A stretch of DNA of 64,000 bases from Edaphochlamys debaryana (taxonomy: Eukaryota > Chlorophyta > Chlorophyceae > Chlamydomonadales): positions 868,001-932,000 of the forward strand of contig JAEHOE010000038.1 of NCBI GenBank assembly GCA_016858145.1, in the 5' to 3' direction. Position 1 is the first letter of the stretch; each line of letters begins with the position of its first letter. This document shows positions 10,062 to 22,310 of the stretch, piece after piece. Both the position numbers and the translations under genes were made by a program. The notes under the pieces were generated by a model that saw only the letters and a list, made by a program, of their open reading frames with translations, did no database searches and was not told the DNA's origin.

Positions 10062-13000
10062 CTACCGCCACACATCGTGCACCTCTATCCGCCCCGTGTG
10101 CGGCGGCGGCGGGTACAGCACGGTCGATATCCCCGCGACCGCTTCCCGAAATGAAACCCGGTACAGCTGTTGTATGTCCTGCGAAAGCAGCTGCGCCAAC
10201 TGCAACGCGGGCTGCATGTGCGGGCTGTTCGCATCCAGGTACGCCGCCTGGGCGGCGGCGGCAGCCGCCGCCGCAGCCGCGGCGTCGCCCGACGCCGCCG
10301 ACGGCGGCGGCCGCTGCGATCCCGCCTCCGACGGCGCGCCGCCCGACTTGCCCGCAACCGACGGCGCTGCGGTAGACGGCGGCGGCGTGGCTTTTGCGAG
10401 CGACGCCGCGGCGGCGGCCAGCATGGCCTTGACGTCGGCAACGCTGCCGCCGCTGCCTTTGGACCGTTTGACGCCGCCGGCCAGCCGCTGGCGCTTGAGC
10501 AGGACGAGCATGGCGAAGGCCTCGTCCCGGCCGGCCAGGTACCAGAGGAAGGACAGGACCGCCTCCTCGGCCTGAGGGGGTAGGAGAAAGGGAAATAGAA
10601 GAAGCTCGGAGGGGAGGTTCAGGAGAAGGGAAAGCAGGGTAGAAGCCTGGTAGGAGCTGGCAAACCTTGCGGATAGGGGAAGCATGTGAAAGGCTGGTCG
10701 AAGTCCCGCCTCAAGCCCGCCACGCACCTGTGCTGCACGTTCCCAGCAGTCTGAAGTCCCACCCAGTCCCGCCCCGCCGCGCTCACCTCCGCCATGTTGG
10801 CCAGGCGTCCGAGCAGCAGGCCCACGGCCCACTTGCCCACCTCCACCACCGCCTCCTCGCAGCCGGGACCCGACACGCGCGCCACCACCCGCATCAGCGC
10901 CGCAAACACCTGCACCGGGTGGGCATGACCGTTTGTCAAACCACACGCAGAGGAAACAGCGAATGGCTGATTCGCGGTCGTAAAAGCAAGCCGCTTCCAT
11001 CCAGCAGAGAGGAATGGCTGCCAGTTTGGTTGACCCTCGCACGTCAAGGCAAGCCGTTTGCAGCCCACCCACTCGTTCCCTCCCACGCCCCCACCCGGAC
11101 CACCCTCCAGTAGCAGCCCCGAGTCTCCACACATGCCCCCACCCCACCCCACACCCTCTACCACACACCCTCCCACACCCCCGCCCTCCAAACCACACCC
11201 ACCAGCAGCAGCTCCGAGTCCCTAGGCGCCAGGGGCTCCAGGATCTCGTACGCCTGCCGTGCCGCCTCCAGGGAGGCCTCCGTGCTGCCGGGGGGCCCCG
11301 AGCGCGAGGAGGCCTGGCTGGGCGTGGGCGTGGGCGGCGGGGGCACCTGCGAGGCAAACAGGTCCTGCTCGGGAGGGGCGGCATTGGAGGGCAACGGACA
11401 GCACGTCAGAGGCGGCAGTGGGCACACGGCTGGCTGGAAGCCATGAGCCAGACAGAGCCAACCATCAATGGCTTTGCTGGAAAGTCCTCCACCAGCCCGG
11501 CTGTAGCCCTGACGAGCGTCCACCCTTCTGTGGTGCTACTAGCGCCCTTTCGCCACACTCAACCCTACTCCTCTCCAGGCTGCCCCCGCTCACCCCGTAG
11601 CTCTTGGCCACAGAAGATGGCCGCAAACCAGCCCAAACTGTGTCAAGTACCCCCAATCCTCCTGCTCTAACCCTATGCCGGCTCCAGGAGCCTGTTCCCC
11701 GCTCACCCGGTAGCTCTTGGCCACCACCTGCAGGCACTCAGGCGTGAGCGAGGACGGCTCCTCGCCCGTCGCGAAGCTGGCGAACAGCGCCTCCAGCGCC
11801 ATGAGCACCAGCAGCAGGGGCGCCGAGGCCAGGCCCTCCCAGCGGCCCGCGTTCAGGGAGGCCTTGAGCGAGGCCAGCTGGGACAGCAGCGCGGCCGACT
11901 CCACCTGCGGGGGGGCAGGCGGGGCGGGGAGGGGCGTGTGAGTGCGGGGAGGGACGTGGGAGTGAGGAGGCGGCGAGTGGAAGTGGCGTGGGGGGCACAG
12001 TGAGGGACTGGCTGACGAGAATGTGTTGTGGGAGGGCCCCCACACCCTAGCCCGCTCCCCGCCCCATGCGCCCGCCAGCACAAGCGCACCATCTGTACCA
12101 TGCCCTTCACCACCCATGCCCGCACGCACGCACCTGCTTGCCCGTGAGCGGCACGTAGAGCGGGTTGGCGGCCAGCGGCTCGAGTGAGGGCGCGTCGATG
12201 TGGGTCGCCGAGTGGTGCCTCAGCAGGTGGGCCAGCGCATGGGCAAACGTGAGGGGCAGCTTGACGGCCGTGTCGGCCCCCCCCGCGGGTGCTGAGGCGG
12301 GTGCCGAGGTGGAGGCGGCGCCGGAGCGGCCCGCGGCGGTCTGGTTCTCGGGCACCGTGGGCAGCGGCGGTGTGGCGGGGGCGCGGGGCGGCGGGTGCGC
12401 CGAGTCGGCCCCGGCCTTGGCGGCCTGGAAGGCCTGCGCTGCGCCCATGACGAGGAACACGCACTCCTTGACCAGCTGGGGGAATGAAGGGGAGGGAGAG
12501 GGGAGGGAGGTGATTTGATGCTGAGGGGGGTCGCGCCACGTCGGGAGCGAGGGGAACAAGGCGGCGGTGACGGGGAGGCAAGAAAGCAGGATCTCACAGG
12601 GGGGGAGTTTGACTCGCGGTCTTCGTGACGGTGCACGCCTGCCTTCCCCACGCACCTTGCAGCCGTGTCCCAGCAGCCAACTTCCTCGCCCCTCACCCAC
12701 CTTGTGCAGCCGCAGGAAGGCTCGCCGCTCGGGCCCGTGCAGCAGCCTCGCCTGCCTCGCCAGTGCCTCGGTGTAGGACTTGGGCGGGCGGGGCTTGAAC
12801 TCCTTGAGGTGGCGCGGCTCGATGTGGAACGAGTCATTCCAGGGCAGTGGCGACTCGAGCCCCAGGTCCTCCTCGGTTAGCCCATAGCCCGCGGGCGGAG
12901 CAGCGCCAGCCTGGTCAGGAGCAGGGTGAGGATGGGTAAGGAGAGGATAGGTGAGCCGAGGAGCGGTTGAGGAGGTCAGCGCTAGGGATGAGGGCGGGTG

Positions 13001-15753
13001 GAAGAGCAGGTCCAGGCTCCAGCTTCAGCTCCGGCTCGGGCTCTAGCTCGCACACAGCACGCACGGCACGGCACGGCACGGCACGCACGCACGGCACGGC
13101 CCTTGTCGACACGCACTGGCGCCCGCGACCGCCCGCCCGCGTGCTCCTTTTCCGTCCGTCCCCAGGCCCGCTGCCGCCTCGTTCCTCGCTCCCGCCTCCA
13201 TCCACAGTTTGACCTGGCCTGCTTCCTCACCCCGGGGCCCTGCTGTAGGGGCACGATCACGGTCAGCCCCGAGTCATACACGCCCACCAGCGTAGCCCCG
13301 GTCTCCTTGCTCTCCACCAGGCCGTCGCTCGGCAGCAGCCCGCCTCCGCCTCCGCCTCCGACCGCCGGAGGCGCTGAGTGCGTCTCCAGCGACTTCCCGC
13401 CTTTGCCCTCGCCTTCGCCCTTGCCCTTGCCGCTCCCGCCGCTCTGCGTGGAATCGGGCGTGGCTGTGGGCGTGGAGGCGCCGCCGGGCGGCGCCGGAAA
13501 CAGGCACCGCAGGTGCTGCACATAGCAGGCAAACACGGTGACGAAGGCGACTTGTTTGGAGGTCTGCACGGCGCCCGCTCGCTGTCTGCGAGTGGCGGCG
13601 ATGGCTTCCTCGGGGGTGGGGAAGGCGTCGGTGAAGACGAAGTAGCAGGCGATGGCGAGGCCCGTGCGGCCCAGGCCGGCGTGGCAATGTACGGCGATCT
13701 TGCGCCCCTCCACTCGCGTCACGTAGTCCATCACCTGGGGAGTGCGGGGTTGGTTGGTTGGTTGGTTGGTGGGGGCCGGGTCAGGGTTTGCGTCTGCAGT
13801 GCGAATACACGTCGAGCGGTGAGTGGCCTATCTTTGCCGCCACTGACCTAATGGACGGGCAAAAGAGCGCACGGGCCTGAGAGTCAGGCACAAACGGCCT
13901 TCCATGCGCACACCGCGGCACACCGCCCGCCACGCGCCCCATGTGACCGCAGCGCCCTCCCCCCTGCCCCCATTTCCTTCGACGCCGCCCCACCTGCACA
14001 ATGTCCATCATGACCTCTAGGCTGGGCACCCCCATGTCCCGCCACGAGAAGTTGTAGTAGCCTGGCGACAAACACAGGGCAGCAAGGCTCAGTTGTAAGC
14101 GCATACAAGCCCGCACATTTACGGTACCCCTTGCTAAGCACCCGGCCGTGGGGTCCTGAGCGCGCAGAATCTCCTTCCATCTGAACCCCCAACCCAAGTC
14201 GCCATAGATATATAGTAGATGTAAAGGCATGGAAGCCCGCTCGACACGGGACCTGTCCCTTCCAAGCACCCAGCAGCACCCCACCCCGCATCCCAACCAA
14301 CTCTCCATCCCCTTCCGAAGCTCACCGATGCCGGCCTTCATGAAGGCCTCTGGGTCGTACGTGAAGCCGCTGCCGGGCAGGTTCCCGGGGCCGCACGTGG
14401 CGTGCTCGCCCACCTCCTACAGAGGGCGGACGCCAACAGGGAGGGCCAGGGGATCAGGGCAGCAGCAACGCCCGGCTTCTGCCAGTCGGTCTCCTAACCT
14501 TCCATTCCCTGTCACCAGTCGCTCAAGCGTGCCCCTCCAACCTACGCTCACCCGACCCGTCCCCCCGGCCCGGCGCCCGCACCTGCAAGTTGAGGATCAT
14601 GCCAATGTTGGCCTTCTTGAACTCATCCACCATGGCAAACTTGTCCACGTGCGACTGCCATGGCCGCGCCATGGCCAGGATCTTGTCGCCCACCCAGCTG
14701 GAGTGCAGCCCGGGGATGGCGTTGGGCGTCTTCTGACGCTCCGGGTTCTCCCGGGTGCACCACTTGCTGCCTGCGGACACGAGGGCCGGAAGAGCCTGTG
14801 TTTGTGACAGGTTTGGGGGCCAGCGCCAGTGCCACCCGCACTGCCCGCTCCTACTGCCCACGCCGCCCCAAGCTGTGGCCCAGGCCGACCCTGCCCCTGT
14901 CCCCTGTGCACGTGGGCCTCGTGCCCTGACCCTGACCCTGGCCCCACGTGGGGGGTCATGGTGCATGCACAGAAACCCAGGATGCCCCCAAAGCGCATCA
15001 TCGGACGCGCGCTAGCCCCGGCCCTAGTTCTCGCCCTAGTCCTCGCCCTGACCCTGACCCCGACCCTGGCCTTGATGGTATCCTAGGTGACAGCCCGGCT
15101 GGGCGCCCTGCCATTGCAAGCCGGTGACGTCACCCGCTGGGGGTGCTGGACACACTGGGGCTGCCTGCGGGCCTGGCGTAGGCTGAGGGTCCGAGGCACG
15201 CCTTGACAGGGGAAGCCCTTCGCTGCTCCCCGTCTGGTGTCACTGCCACCAGGTCCGCTGTCAAAAAAGTAGAGAACACCCAGGATGCCCGAGCGGGCGG
15301 CCAACCAGGGCTGCTTACCCTCGCAGGCGCATTGCACCCTCTCTTTGAACAGGAAGTGCCAGGGCCCCTTGAGCACATGGTCCTGCGGCACGGCAGACAT
15401 AGGGGAAGTGTTTCGATCCTATCCGCATAAACGCGGCGAGCAGTAGAGGCTTGCAGGAAGGCATGGAGAGAGGGGATGGGGGAATTAAAAGGCGTGTGTG
15501 TTGCGCCCGGTCCTAGGCAGGCCGGGGGCTGGCCGCCGAAGGGTGGTATGGACCCCCGCCGCTGCGAGCTCGCAGGTTCCACATTAAACAAACTCCCGGC
15601 CTTGAGAGCCTCTCTTTGGCTGTTTATTAACACCTCCCGCTGCTGGTGCCGCATGAGAAAGTGGGTGTGAGAGCCGCGGCACCTGGACGCCCAAGCACGC
15701 ACCGATTCCCACTTGTACTTGGGCTGTGTTTGCGCCGAAGCTCCTGCTCCCAT
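10062..15753 (-). CDS. PTPDC1-like dual-specificity protein phosphatase, 836 aa
   Basis: Twelve exons on the minus strand: 15753-15703, 15382-15319, 14770-14583, 14416-14326, 14061-13994, 13734-13231, 12910-12701, 12475-12134, 11904-11707, 11364-11203, 10909-10787 and 10571-10062; all phases fit and the first codon is ATG. The N-terminal third is a Cys-dependent phosphatase: SSWVGDKILAMARP, then GMILNLQ, GEHATCG, FTYDPEAFMKAGI and YYNFSWRDMGVPSL. The active-site loop HCHAGLGRTGL (Cys about residue 171, Arg about 177) follows. The order and wording match animal PTPDC1, whose substrates are unknown and which has been tied to cilia. The C-terminal two thirds is helical and Ala-rich, without a recognised domain. 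A bidirectional intergenic region separates it from the adenylate-kinase-like gene. The short first exon is the least certain part. Confidence 0.9.
11587..11727 (-). repeat. Duplicated exon-donor segment in a phosphatase intron
   Basis: The sequence around the donor of exon 11904-11707 (CCGCTCACCCGGTAGCTCTT, near 11698-11717) recurs nearly intact about 110 bp downstream within the intron (near 11588-11607, with CCCCGTAG). The copy reproduces the last codons (AAGAGCTAC) and a usable GT donor, though no acceptor is in place. Confidence 0.55.
13050..13100. repeat. (GGCAC)n microsatellite in phosphatase intron
   Basis: Imperfect tandem GGCAC/GCAC units lie inside the intron between exons 13734-13231 and 12910-12701. 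No function is suggested. Confidence 0.8.
13748..13770. repeat. (GGTT)n microsatellite in phosphatase intron
   Basis: About five to six GGTT units sit close to the acceptor of the exon that carries the active-site loop (exon start 13734). Confidence 0.8.
14925..15075. repeat. Degenerate CCCTGA/CCCTNG hexamer array in phosphatase intron
   Basis: Runs of CCCTGA, CCCTAG and CCCTGG-like hexamers fill part of the intron between exons 15382-15319 and 14770-14583. The unit differs from the Chlamydomonas-type telomere repeat (TTTTAGGG), so it is read as simple sequence. Confidence 0.55.
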
Positions 15754-16721
15754 CTGGAGCAGTTACAAGGCACACACTCCACGTTGAAAGCCTCAGCAGG
15801 CTGTCTCCTCTGCCTGGGGCGCGGGCTCGCGGCCAGAGAATTTCCCGCTCCTTGCCGCTGGTCCGGCCACTAGCGCGTTCGTTATGGGCTCAATATTCAT
15901 TGGTCAAGCTATCATACATGGAATGGGCTGAAGGGGCCACAGTTGTTGGGTCAAGGCGGGCTTAGAGGAACAAGGGGTCGCAAGCACTTGATAACAAAAT
16001 GAATGCCTAAAGGTAGACGAGCTCTAGGTGGGTAATAGTGCTATGCGTGGAACCGCGGGCTGCTTCCACGCTGGATCGAGCTGGGAAGGCACTCGTGCTC
16101 GCACCCCGCGCATCGACGCATCCCGGCCCGCAGTAGGCTGACTTACAGTCTCTTGAAGCTGGTGCACACAATTATCGCTCGTCACAGGGCAGGTTACCAG
16201 GTGGTGCAGACCCAGTGGTCGGCGCAACCCTGGCGTTTCGGATGCCTGGCCTCTTACGAGCGGTGAAAGCACCATGAAAACGTAATCGTTACTGCTTTTT
16301 CGTCTCCGGCGTGCTGTGGGGCTGGACGCGGCCAGTGAGAAGACCTCACGAGCCCGGCGTTGCCGTCCGCCCTTACGGCGCTGGCCTCGCCCCAGCGTGC
16401 TCACCCAAGCATACAGGGCGGCAGCCCCAAGTCAGCGGGTGCGGCTCCCGGGATGACAAACGTCAGCTTTGGCGTGAGGCCGTGCTGTGCGGCCCCCTCA
16501 ATCGCAGCTCCCTCGGCCCCAGCCATTTGCGAGCCCACTGCCACGGCTCTGCATATTTTTTGGCTGACACTGAAACGCTTTAGCACGTAGGGTCCCACTA
16601 GCAGGGGCACACGCCACCCAGCCGCGCAACACCACTCAGCTTGTCCATTTGACCCGCGAGAAGGTCACCACCCTTGCCGCCCGCAACTCCGATTGAAGTC
16701 GGGTAGTTGAGCAGCCCCAAA
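15754..16721. promoter_or_regulatory. Bidirectional intergenic region between phosphatase and adenylate-kinase-like genes
   Basis: These 968 bp separate two divergently transcribed start codons (15753 on minus, 16722 on plus), so they must hold both promoters and 5' UTRs. A TAG at 16704-16706 closes the plus frame just before the chosen start. No TATA box or other motif was identified with confidence. Confidence 0.5.
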
Positions 16722-19700
16722 ATGATGCTCACTGGGGCTTCGCTGAGCCTGGCAGCGCCGTTGTCACTATGCGCACGCCTTGCGGTCCCGCTGTGCAGCC
16801 AGCTCACAGGCGCCCTCGAGCGGCCCCTTGAAGCGTTGGCCAGTGCCCAGCCCGCGGCTGGGCCCGGGCCTAGCTCGCTGAGGACGCGGTCGATGGGCCA
16901 GGTTCCGGGCCCCGCCGGTCCCAGACGAGGAATGTGCCGCTGGCTGGGGGAGACACGCTGCAGCACCGTGAACGTCAAGGCGGTGGACCTGGGGACTAGC
17001 CCGGTCCAGACAGGCGCGGTGGCAATGCTTGAGAGCAAGGTATGCGACCGGGCGCTCTCCGGCTTCGAGGGCCCGGCGTTATGCACTCACATGGCGTATG
17101 CCTAGGACTAGGCAGCGGGCCAGGCTGCTCGTGGCCTCACCCAGACCCGTCGGGGTGCTGCAGGTTCACAACGATACCGACGTGCGTATGGACGCACAAG
17201 TCATCTTCGAGAGCTGCTGGAGGCGGTTTGAGGAGAAGTTCCGGCTCAAGGTGGGCTAAACGCTCGACAATTGCCTGGCTGGCCGCGCATGACCCTTGTG
17301 CTGCCTCCCGCAGTCTGTCAACGTGCCACGCGAGGTCGTGTGGCTGAATGGTGCACCTGGAGCGGGCAAGGTGGGCGGGTCAGGGTTGGCGTTGGCACGC
17401 TGTTGCGCTGGCCCTGCATTGACACTGATTCCGGCGCCGCTACTGCGCGACAGGGTGCGAACACGCAACACATCCTCAAAACGCGTGGCCTCGACCACAG
17501 CGTCAACGTCTCTTCGCTCCTGGTGAGCTCGGGGCTGTGCGTCTCCTCCTCGCCTCCTCCTCGCGCCAGGGTTTGCAGGACAGACGCAGCCCTCTCAGAA
17601 CGGGCGAGTTGGCCCTCTCGGGCAGGCCCGCCGCGGGGAACAAGCGCCCAACACTGAAGCAGCTTTCAATTAAAAGACCCTGGGAAAGGGGCGGGGCCTG
17701 AGTGCGTCTCTTGACCCTTCAGACAGCGGCCCAGGGTTCGACCGGCTGTCGGGTGCTGTACGGTGGCCGCACCTCTCGGCACGCTCGAGGCCGTCGGACC
17801 GGATATCTCGCATGAGCTCGGATTTGCTTTGCTAAGCCCCCAGCATGCACATATGCCTCCACGGGGCCACTGCATGGCCGCACCCCACGCCCCGCACGCG
17901 CACCAAATGCCTGTTCTTGACACTACACCTAGCACACGCCCGGCCCACATGCTTGCCCTGCGCCTCCTCCCTACACCTCTTGCTACCCAATCCCATCCCC
18001 TCCCCTCATCCCATCCCCTAATCCCCTACCGTGCCTCTGCGCTCAGCAAACCAACGAGAGCACGCGCGCGCTGATGGAGCGCGGCGAGCTCATCCCTGAC
18101 TCCATGGTGGGGGACGTGGTGCTGGAGGCGCTGCTGTTCCAGAGCTGCCAGGTGCCCGAGTGCGGAGTGCTGGTGGACGGCTTCCCGCGGACAGCCATGC
18201 AGGTGCGCCCGCGGCAGGGAGGGGGCAGGGGTTCGTGGCTGGCGCGACAAGGGGTGGGTGCAGGGCGGCGGGTAAGGGCGGCGGAGCGGACCGCGGCAGT
18301 GCTGCCGGGGCGGGGAGGGTTGCGTGCGGACATGCAAGGCACTGGGCTGGGGGTGCGGGTGGCTGCCGGGCATGGGCCGGCTTGGATGGGCGGTCACGTG
18401 CTGTCCACGCCTGCCCCCAGGTCGACTTCCTGAAGCTCCTGTACGACAAGCTGGACGAGCTGCACGGCCTCTTCGCCAACACCACGCACCGGAACCAGTT
18501 CCCGCGCCCGCTGTTCAAGGTGGGCTGGACCTCCTGCATCCGGGGCTTACTCTGCAAGTCTCGCACTTTCTCTCGAGCCATGCCCCGCATGCCGCACGTC
18601 CCCAGCTCACGTGTTCCTGACATGCCGTAGGTGGTGATGCTGTACGTGGACGAGGACACGTCCATCGAGCGGCAGCTGGAGCGCGCCAAGCTGGCTTCGG
18701 TGCACAACAAGCGCGTGCTGGACGCGGGGGCGGGGCAGCTGTGGTGGGTGCGGGTGCCCAGTGGGGGCGGGGCGGGGCCGGGAGGCAGGGCTAGGGCGCG
18801 GCAGCTGTGGGATGGTGCGGTCACGCTGCGGCTCTGATGGACATGGGGCAGGGGCAGGGGCGTCGGACCCATGGCTGTGTGGCCTCTCTCTTGTGGCGCC
18901 TGCCGCACCCCGCAGGGAGCAGCGCGCCACGGACCTGTCGATCGAGAAGGCCAAGAAGCGCTACGCCATCTTCCGGCAGCACCACAGCGCCGTGCTGCGG
19001 CTCAAGCAGTTCTTTCCCTTCCACCTCATCGACGCCATGGGCACGCTGGCGGAGACGCAGGAGGCCATCACCACGGAGCTCAGGTGCGGGCCGCGGGGCT
19101 CTGCATGCCAGCGGATGACCTAGCCTCTGCATGGGAAGATGCAGAGAGGTTTGCGTGGCGCTCGCAGAAACAGACTGTCGTCGTCCATCTGCACCGCAGG
19201 TACCAGTCCTCGCTGGATCTGTCGTACGAGACGTACGCCGCCATCCGGCACCTGCCGCTGGCGCGTGACGTGTCGCAGCACGCGCGGCAGCAGCTGGTCA
19301 TGCGCCTGGACAACCACTCGGAGCGCTACCCGGACCTGTTCCAGAAGGTGCGGGGCCTGAGTTTGGTGTGTGGAGGAACGGGCGTGGGCGTTGGGTCGTG
19401 CAACGAATACCACGAGAGGAGCCACGGGTGGGCGCCGCATGGGAATGGGCACGTGTGCGGCCGAGGGGCGATGGCTGTAGCCGCCAAGGGCTTGTTGCTG
19501 ACGCCGCCCTGCCGCGTGTGCCGCAGGTGATTGACCTGATCACGTCTGAGATCATGCCGCTGGTGCACGAGTGCGGCCTGGCGGGGCGCGCGGAGTACGC
19601 CACGGACCACCGCATGTTCCTGGAGCACCCGCGCGCGGCGCAGGTGGGCGGAGGGAAGGGAGGGAGGGCGCGCCTGGGCTCGTTCCTCGGGGCTGGCGGG

Positions 19701-20400
19701 GGTCTGGGCCCTGGTGCTGTCGGCGTGCGTGGGCTGCAGCCGGCCCAAACCTCTAACACACGCGCCTGCCAAAGCCTTGGCGCTGACGTCTGAATGCCCC
19801 ACCCACCCCCGCCGCTCCGCCCTGGTTTCCTTTCCTTAGATGCTCATCGACGTGCTCACGGACCGCGGCTACAACGTGTCGCACTCCACAGACGTGTCGC
19901 ACGTGCCCGTGGCCATCGACATGCAGACGGGTGGGTGCGGGCAGGGGACAGGCCAGTCTATCGACTTGGCCGCACGCGCTAGCCCCTTGCCGCAGCGATC
20001 GAAGCCCCAATTGCGACCACACCTCAACCCTTTCCCACCTCACCTCACCTCACGTCAACCCTCCGCCGCCCGCCCAGGCATGATCAAGAACCGCAAGGAG
20101 TACAAGCACCGCTTCCACATCAACTGGGACACGCGGGGCGTGCGCGAGATGGCGCGGGCCATGGAGCTGGCGGCCCGCATCCAGGAGGCCGGCCAGGGCG
20201 CCAACGCCTCGGCCCGCATCAGCCAGACCTACATCCCGCAGCAGCTCAACCGCGAGCAGCGCGCGGCCATGCGGATGGCGCAGCTTGCCGAGGGCGCCAA
20301 CGGGAATGGGAGCGGCGCGGCCAGCGGCAACGGGAATGGGAATGGGAACGGGAACGGCAAGCAGGAGGAGGCGGAGCCGGTCATGCTGACCGGGTCGTAA
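16722..20400 (+). CDS. Large adenylate-kinase-like P-loop protein, 581 aa
   Basis: Twelve exons: 16722-17039, 17164-17250, 17314-17370, 17454-17522, 18047-18202, 18421-18519, 18631-18743, 18916-19083, 19200-19347, 19527-19643, 19840-19930 and 20078-20400; every junction keeps phase. The P-loop WLNGAPGAGKG (about 145-155), assembled across two introns, and VDGFPRT (about 219-225) are adenylate kinase signatures for phosphoryl transfer between ATP and AMP. The later blocks VVMLYVDEDTS, AKLASVHNKRVLDAGAG, LKQFFPFHLIDAMG, YQSSLDL, AIRHLPLA and MLIDVLTDRGYNVSHS belong to a long plant/oomycete/protist relative, about 2.5 times the length of a typical adenylate kinase. About 100 N-terminal residues look like an organelle transit peptide. 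The C-terminus ends in Asn-Gly repeats. A canonical LID domain was not recognised, so catalytic activity is inferred, not shown. Confidence 0.9.
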
Positions 20401-22310
20401 GGCGTCCGGCACGGCCGCGCCGGCATGGCGCGTGCTCCGTGTGGTACGGCGTTGTACGGCATGTACGACGCGCTCCGGTTGAGCCGGCTTGCTTACTTGC
20501 ATTCTGCGGACGGAGGGAGCGGCGGACGGCCGGAGCCAGTCGGTCGGCTTGGCGGACGGAGGGTTGCGCGAGCCCACGACGGGCCTCGGAGGAGGGCCAG
20601 GGCCGAAGCCACACGCTTGGACCCGAGCAGCAGGCGGCGCGGCGTGATGCAGCGGGGTGTGCCGCCGTTCCGGAAGCGGGTTGGACGGCGGAGCGCTGCC
20701 CGAGAGGGTGCGGTGCCGCCGTCTATGCCCCGCGGGGCCGGGCTTCGTGCACCCGCACGTGGAGCTATGTGCCCCTGCGCGCATGGGCCCCAGCCGCGGC
20801 GGGGTGCTGTGGCCGACCAGCATGGCGCCCCCGTGTGTTCCCGGCGGAGTGGGTCGTTGCACTCCCTGATGATTCGAATACCATACCAGACAGCAGCAGC
20901 AGTAATTGTTCTTGGAGGGGGCTGGCGCGACAGGTTCGGGGTGACTGGCGCCTGTGAGGGCTCTGAGTGGAGCCCTCCCTGCGCCCGGAACCGCGGCCCA
21001 AGCAGCCGCCCCCGCAGTAGGACCACCGAGGGTTTACACATTGCAGGAGCGTTCCGGGGGAGCGCTCAGCCGCTTGCATCATGAAATGGCGGCGGCTTGG
21101 AATGGCAGCTGGGCAATGCGGAGAGAGAATTCCGTGCAGCAATGGCATTAAAGCAGCATGGCTGTGGCGCGGAGGCCGGAAGTCGGGCGACCGCCAGACC
21201 GAGTCTGGCGGCGCACCGGCTGGCATTGAACGTGACACGTCGACTGCGCGGCGGAGTTGTCTCTGATTCAACAGCGCGACTCCGTGGATTTAAGTTCCTT
21301 CTTTGCTTGCTCGCTGCTTTACACCTGTGCCCGTAGAGCGCCGCCTATCGCGGGGCTTCGCGGTGACGGTTCGTGGTTTCCCTCGTGTCCCCAGTGACAA
21401 AGCGTGCGGACCAGTGTCTCCTTTACCGTATGTTCGGGGGTCTGAACGCGAAGAGCGAGCCACGCACGGTGGGCTCCGGGCTGGCTGCTGGCCCGGATGT
21501 GGCTCGATACGTGGGCCCCTGTGGGCCTTGGGCTGACGAGGGGCGAGTGGGCTGCGGGGCTTTCTGCGTCTGCGTGTGCGGAGGCCGCTTATTCATTTGT
21601 GTTGGGCGAGGGTCGTGTTTGGCTGCGCCGGGGGGAGGCACAGCAGGGCTGAGCTCGCAGCAGCGGGGCCGGCAAGGGCAAGCTTGCTATTGCGGCGAAC
21701 GGATCGTTTCAGGCCCATTTATCCCAAAGTGTTGCGCGTCGGTTAGGCGGATGCGGAGAGGGCAGTGGCGCTCGGGCTGCCGCGCTTGCATGCAGGAGAG
21801 GGTGTGTTTGCCTTGCTTTGCTGCTTCGGTCTGGTGAGACCTTCGTGCTCTTATCCTCCGGATCTGACCGAGCGACCTGCTTTAGTGCGCAGCTGAAGGA
21901 CCCTACCTATTCGTGTGGTTGTCGTGAGGTGACTCGGCAGAACTGTGAAGCCTTGTGTGTCAGGAGGAGCTCGTGCTTGCGTGGGGCTACTGGTAACCAC
22001 GGAGGCGTTCTGCAGCATGATGGGGTCGGGGACTAGCGCAAGGGTTGTGGGTGTCACCCTTTAGTACGTTTAAGCGTTTGCTCTCTGGAAACTGTTGCCC
22101 TGTCGTCGCTGTGTGGACCCGGCGTCCGACATTCGGCACCGGGTGTTGTTGCGTGTTACTAGCTGCGTGCCGTGCTGTGTCATGTCCTGTTATTGTGGTA
22201 TTGTTGTCGTGGCCTCCTGCTCGCGCCTACCAGTATCCGACTCCTGCGTCAAGGCTTCCTCTCGCGGTGTTGCGCAGCCGTGCTTCACCCTGTAACCTAT
22301 CGTAGTACCA
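20401..22310 (+). other. Long 3' UTR of the adenylate-kinase-like gene
   Basis: About 1.9 kb after the TAA is G/T-rich, has no convincing reading frame, and runs to the first plus-strand TGTAA at 22291-22295. Very long 3' UTRs with TGTAA are usual in volvocine algae. Confidence 0.55.
22291..22295 (+). terminator. TGTAA poly(A) signal, adenylate-kinase-like gene
   Basis: This is the first plus-strand TGTAA downstream of the stop at 20400. TGTAA is the usual volvocine polyadenylation signal. Confidence 0.5.

Noticed and set aside
14925..15075. CCCTGA-type array as an interstitial telomere
   Set aside because: The unit does not match the volvocine telomere repeat TTTTAGGG and is degenerate simple sequence inside an intron.
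16707..16721. Start of the adenylate-kinase-like protein at 16707
   Set aside because: The codon there is TTG; the first ATG in frame is at 16722, directly after an upstream stop.
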